From positions 10,255,729-10,319,728 of the forward strand of contig CM026431.1 in assembly GCA_014871385.1 (NCBI GenBank): a DNA stretch of 64,000 nucleotides, given 5' to 3'. This stretch comes from Ceratodon purpureus (taxonomy: Eukaryota; Streptophyta; Bryopsida; Pseudoditrichales; Ditrichaceae). A program made the position numbers and the translations under genes. Position 1 is the stretch's first letter; every line of letters starts with the position of its first letter. The notes under the pieces are model-generated. The model saw nothing but the letters and a program-made list of their open reading frames with translations. It made no database searches and was not told where the DNA came from. This document shows, piece by piece, positions 49,464 through 64,000 of the stretch.

Positions 49464-51468
49464 GCAGGACAAGATGGGCTTTGTTGTGGGCGGGAGTATG
49501 TGAGTTCGTTTTGTAATTGGGATCTTTTTTTTTTTGATGTGAGGAAATTGAACTGGTGTCAAGGAGGCTCTGTGTTGCCATACAAGTTTTGTGGACTCTT
49601 TCAGCTTTGTAAAATGTTAGCAAGTATTGGGCATTGCATGGGCATAGTCTACACAAGGCACCTTGACACATTCACCAAGTAGGAAGTGGCACAAGAATGA
49701 TGTGAATTTGTGGTGATCACATGCTAAATTGAACAACCACTTGGAAAACTTGTTATAATTTGCAGTTTGGCATTGAACAACCACTTGGAAAACTTGCTAT
49801 AATCTGCAGTTTGGAAGCAATTTTTACTTGGCAGTGAATTGGTCAATGCTCCTTGTGATATTGGAAAACATCAACGGGTTTTCATGATTTTAGAGTATCA
49901 AGGTATTTTAAAGATGATGAAGGATGATTTTGGAGTTGAAAGTTTTATGATCTGAGATTATGTTTTAGTACTTCAACTCAAGTTTGCCAAACTATTGAAG
50001 TTCTCATAGCATATAGAATACACCATTCGGGACCCCATCCCAATGCATGTCACTCATGCGTATATATGAGTCACCTTGAATGTGTTGGTTATGAACATTT
50101 GAGGGGTGAGGGTCATGAATAGCGCTTGTGACCCCTAATAGCAATTCTTGATATCAACAGATGATGTTCTTCTTCCAATGTAGGAGTCGGAATTTGGAGT
50201 CTAAGTTTGGTCCACATTGTTTTCGATAAGATTATTTCAAGTGTAGGTGATTGAGATTTATATCTCTCATTTTTATTTACATTTTTTTGTACTTAAAATT
50301 AATGATATTTTTAAAATGGAAAAAAATATGGGATTTTTATAGGCTAATTTAGTGTATTTATTGCATTTGTTAAAATTTTAGGAATTGGATTATGGAAAAA
50401 ATGGCTAGCGCTTATATTAAAATGAGATGTTGGTTATCTCTAAAAAAATTTAGTAGTGTGATTCTTTAGTGTACATCTAAAATATTATACAATATTATTA
50501 TACCTCTATGCAATATTAAAATACTTCAATGCAATATTTGAACATATTCAAATCTATCTATTCCACTAATAAAAGCACAAAGAATGATTTATAAGTAATC
50601 TTAAAGCAAAACATTACATAATTTTTGTAATATAACCAATCAATAATGAAAGTGGGCACATCAAATTTTAGAATTTTATAATTCCACTTTTCAATAATAG
50701 TGTTAAATATCATAACAATGTAGGTGGTTTGAGTTCTTCTAAATCATGAATAATTTTTTTTTGAAAATATAGGATTTTTTCCACAACAACTGAATTTATT
50801 AATTTCTGTCTTTTCAAAAAACCTAATAAAATAAGCTTCAAATAACTTCAAATTAACAAATATCACTAAAAGAAATTTTTCCTATTTTTCCTTATTTATC
50901 CTTAGAATTTCCCATTCTTTGGGCTATTGATTTAGGACTATGTTTGAACAAACCATCTACTATGGTAACAACTGTCATTCAAATTTTTAAAATTACAATT
51001 TGATTGTTGTATTCTTTGTGCTTATGACCTGTATTGATATTGTAAATTCTCTCAGCAAACTATGAAATAATGTTTTAAATGTTTAGAAACTAGTTCGATT
51101 TTTCAACAATTCTTTTATATTTCGAGCTAGAATATATCTTCAAGAAATGGAGTTTTTGAAATTTGATTCTTTTATTTATTCTTTGATTCTAGGAAGGGGA
51201 CAAGCGTTATAAAAGGAATCCAATGGTTTTCAGGTTTGTGAGTGAGTATTGTTTATTTTAATATATCACATACATTACGTCAAGCCTTTCCAAAGCATAA
51301 ATATCATTACGGTGAACGAAATTCACTATAATTTATTTGAAGATTTGCCCCCAATAGTTAATTATTTTTAGTAGTTATATTTAATCATAATAGTGTATTT
51401 TGAAATTCATTTTATTTTGATTATATTCCTCATCTAATTTCATTGATGATACTCATGTTAGAAATGGA
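47983..51468 (+). repeat. Segmental duplication A (gene 2 partner of 19,320-22,805)
   Basis: The constant offset is 28,663, running from exon 8 to the spacer. It ends at GTTAGAAATGG, where this copy continues into full-length spacer (ACCATATAATCAAACAATT, as at 28,798 and 35,968) but the gene 1 copy is interrupted. Confidence 0.9.
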
Positions 51469-52450
51469 CCATATAATCAAACAATTCAATATTTAATCAT
51501 ACAACCTTATGTAAATGAAATATTATAATTTTAATTGTATTGAAAACGTTTGTTCAAATTATCTATAGCTTTGTACAATGTCTTAGTTTTTTTTATTTTA
51601 TCTTTTTATGTATTTAAAAATTATGACACTCTAATACATGAATTGATATGTACAAATAAACTTATTTTAGATATGCCATGTTATAGAAATTAAAATTAGA
51701 AAAAACTCAAAAGACAATGATCAATTTTTTATTACCTTTCAAAACTATGAACAATTAAACTATATTTTCTTATAACAATATGCAACAATCACCAAGTCAT
51801 ATGATGTGCAATAACAAGTTGAATGTGACTTGTGGTAGGTAAAAAGAATTCAACATTTGTCAATAGTAAAAATACGTCTAAAAGAAATTGTAAATTTTGA
51901 CATTAAAATGTACAAACAAATACGATGTCTTTTTTTAGTTTACAAATTAATATTCATTCTTAACCTATATAGGTTTAAAATTGTATTGGATTCTTTGACA
52001 ACTTTGTATCATAACTTCTTTACTTGAACAAATGTCTTAGATGTTTTATTATAATGACATGAAATAATATTTTAATGAATTTAATATAAACAATCCAATC
52101 AAACTATAGGATACTAAGCCAAAACATCCATCTGATGTCATTTTGAATAAATCTTAACATTTAAAGCTAAATTTGATATTTGTATATATTATAAAGTGAA
52201 TTTTAGGAATTTTTTATTTTTTATATATTATTTCTTATATATCTTATTGTATTCTTTGCTCTAGAAAACATTCAATTAAGATATCACCTTAAACTAATGC
52301 ATGAATTTTTTTAAATATGATATTTATTATCTATTTTTTTTTTCAAAACATATTAGAGTTGAGGCATTTAAAATGCAAGTCAATTTGAATTTTACTACAG
52401 TCAATGAAAAGGTACGGTTGATTATAGAAGATGCTTAGTGTGGATATTTT
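49464..52450. repeat. 3' flank and spacer S3 after gene 2
   Basis: The first 2 kb is duplication A. From 51,469 it follows the older spacer family (similar to 28,798-29,800 and 35,968-36,960) and decays by about 52,450. No gene is seen. Confidence 0.7.
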
Positions 52451-54313
52451 TTATGAAGAAAACTTATCTATGTAACAATTTTGAAGTGGAAGTTAGTGGA
52501 TAGGCTACTAATATGATATAATATTTTATTTTATTTATAGACATTCAACATATTTTTGAATGAAATTACATGTTTGTCATACATTTATATATTGTTTTCA
52601 AAAATAAACATATTGCAATTGTATATTTATTGTGATTTCCATTGCACCTATATAAAACATATGGAAAAACATGACTCGTCAAGTTTGAAATGAAGTCCAA
52701 ATCAGTAATGAACATCTCAATGAAATCTTGAAGTTCCATGGTTTTCAATCTATTTGATCCAATGATATTATGAACAAGCTTCATATGATTGGGCAACAAC
52801 CAAGTTTCAATGTGTAGCTACTTTTAAGACCATCAATAGACTTCTAAAGAGGAAATAATAATATTTAAGAAAAATTTGTTAAGCTAAAAAATAAATTAGA
52901 AAGTCCTTGTATCCTTGTGTCAAAGAAACTAAAATAAATAGATTTATTATGATGCAAGAATGTAATACCATCATTGAGTGTGTTTTACGCTATGAGATAC
53001 AAATAGGTTTTTACTAAAATTTTGTATTAGGAGTCTAATATTGAAATAAGGGTTCTTTATTTTTTCATCGTATATTTGTGTACTTATGTCAATGACCAAA
53101 AATGGACATTTAAATTTGCATATATATTATCACTCTTGTTTATCATCAAAAATTAAATTTTTGTCGATAATTATGTTTTGAAAAATTGTATGGATGAGAT
53201 TTTAAGGAGATGATACAAACACAAATGATTTTTAATTTAGTGAAAAGTATCCTTTCCAATGATGGTTTTCTCTACTATAAAAGAATTCACCAATTTATAT
53301 GCTTTGGGCCTCATTCTTTTTCCATGGATTTAATATTTGTGATTGATATTATGAGATCTCATTGATTTGGTCTTACCATTATTTTTTATTTTTTATTTAC
53401 ACCAATTTATCTTTATATTCAAGATCAAATGCACCAAAATCTAAAATTTAAAAAATGAATGTTTGCACAAATAAATTGATTTCAATTATTTTCATCATAT
53501 TATTTAATGAAAATGTCAATTTGAAAGAATGATCTATTAAAAAATAGTTAAATTGTGATCTTATGTCCAAAATTTGGAAGAATATGTGGCTTCAACAAAT
53601 ATCTTTAAGTTTTCTTAATTGGCTAAACTTTATTATCTTAGAATATGTGCTTCAATAATATAGGCAACAAAAGTAAAGAAAGTAAGATATAAAAATAATT
53701 AAATAAACAAATTCAATGACATGAAAATGAATTTATAAATTGCTCTATAGACTTCATTTATTTGGCTTTATGAAGTTATTTTTGAAGATAAATTTCATAT
53801 TTTTCTACATTTTTAATCTTGAATTTCCAACTTCATCAAACAAATAGTGAAAATAGATGAATTGTGGATCAAACAAATTAAACACATTCTATTTGGCAAC
53901 ATTACAAATTAAAAGTACCAAGACAATACCACACCAACATCCAAAAATATAAGATTATTCCACATACCAAAGTCAGGATATGTATTTTTATTATAAGGGT
54001 ATATCCCTTTAACCTATTTATTGGATAAGATTACAAAAAAATAAAAATTCCAATGAATTAAATACTAGAATTACAATGGATGTTTATAATTATGAGCTCT
54101 TGGAATTCATTTATGAATTTATTTTTCATTTTGATATCACAAAGTATCCACATATGATATGTATAGATTATAATAAATTATAAACTTGAAATGTTTATAA
54201 TTCATGTTATAATGTTATCAAGAACATGCTTATTAATGTGTACCTTTAAAAATATTTTATGTTACAAACATGGACAAATTTCAACCTTAATTTTTATAAT
54301 TAAAATATCTAAA
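52451..54313. other. AT-rich intergenic region; nothing recognised
   Basis: This stretch separates the receptor array from the 3' end of the EDM2-like gene. A 77-residue minus-strand frame at 52,566-52,799 has no motif, and part of it is a short inverted match to spacer sequence near 37,560-37,590. The last part should hold the poly(A) region of the minus-strand gene. Confidence 0.6.
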
Positions 54314-63560
<9,247 letters not shown>

Positions 63561-64000
63561 CTATTGTCATAAATGTCAAATATAAATAATTTTTTGGATA
63601 AGTTAAGTATAGATATATCAAATTGTAGAGTTTTATATCATTACATTACATAGATTTCTAACATTTTGAAAGGATCCAGAGATAAAAATAGAATGCATTG
63701 TATTCTTCAACATACTGAAGACCCTAAAGTTGGATCATACAATTAAAAATCATTAAATTGCAAAGGCTTTATACTTCAATACTTTAGTATTTTCATTTTG
63801 TTTTTCTTGAATTTTTTCTTTTTATTATTGGTGGTTTAAAAAACACATTTGTATATTTAAAGAAACTAAAATTTCAATCTTAACCAAAACCTGTAATAAT
63901 AATCACATTATAGTTCTTATATTTTCAAGTTCAAAATAAAACATTACAAGTGAAGTCTTTTAGAATTGTGTATTTAAAATAATAATTTCGGGAAATTAAA
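63561..64000 (-). other. Right edge: probable intron of the EDM2-like gene
   Basis: AT-rich sequence with no recognised exon follows the acceptor at 63,561. The N-terminal exons of the gene are expected further to the right. Confidence 0.5.

Overview
This is nuclear DNA of a land plant, most likely a bryophyte and probably a moss. The spacers are very AT-rich, genes have many short exons with GT-AG introns, and there is a plant TIR-NB-ARC-LRR (TNL) family, an EDM2-like gene and a CACTA-type transposon region. The species assignment is an inference; nothing in the window proves it.

Layout: (1) Positions 1 to about 11,880 are clearly richer in GC than the rest and hold CACTA (En/Spm) material: a transposase reading frame with TNP2, DUF4218 and DUF4216 parts that is broken by several frame changes; a second six-exon gene at 8,781-10,937 whose frame is completely clean; and an F-box-like frame on the opposite strand. 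(2) From 11,881 to about 52,400 lies a tandem array of one unusual gene family. Two copies look intact (13,110-20,800 and 41,999-49,463, 11 exons each, about 1,330 residues) and two are 5'-truncated (22,823-26,814 and 33,338-34,350). AT-rich spacers that are themselves duplicated separate them, and two small inverted-repeat elements have inserted there, each with an identifiable empty site in the paralogous spacer. (3) From 54,314 to the right edge a long minus-strand gene encodes an EDM2-like protein (PHD fingers, methyltransferase-like domain, arginine-rich repeat tail); its 5' end is outside the window.

The main discovery candidate is the array gene. Each intact copy reads TIR, NB-ARC, LRR and then, with no break in frame, the C-terminal WD40 propeller of a TOPLESS/TPR co-repressor. 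It looks like an immune receptor with an integrated TOPLESS domain. TOPLESS-related proteins work with TNL receptors in Arabidopsis and are effector targets, so an integrated decoy or a built-in signalling module is a natural hypothesis. The captured part still has introns, which indicates capture as genomic DNA, and the receptor-TOPLESS boundary lies inside one exon.

The array is recombining. The second intact gene is a mosaic: exons 4(end)-8(start) are nearly identical to the truncated copy at 22.8 kb, and everything from exon 8 through 2 kb of 3' flank is nearly identical to the first gene. The neighbouring EDM2-like gene is notable because Arabidopsis EDM2 controls expression of an NLR gene (RPP7) through chromatin; whether it acts on this cluster is speculation. 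Exon borders were chosen by eye from splice signals, reading phase and protein similarity, and may be off by a codon.
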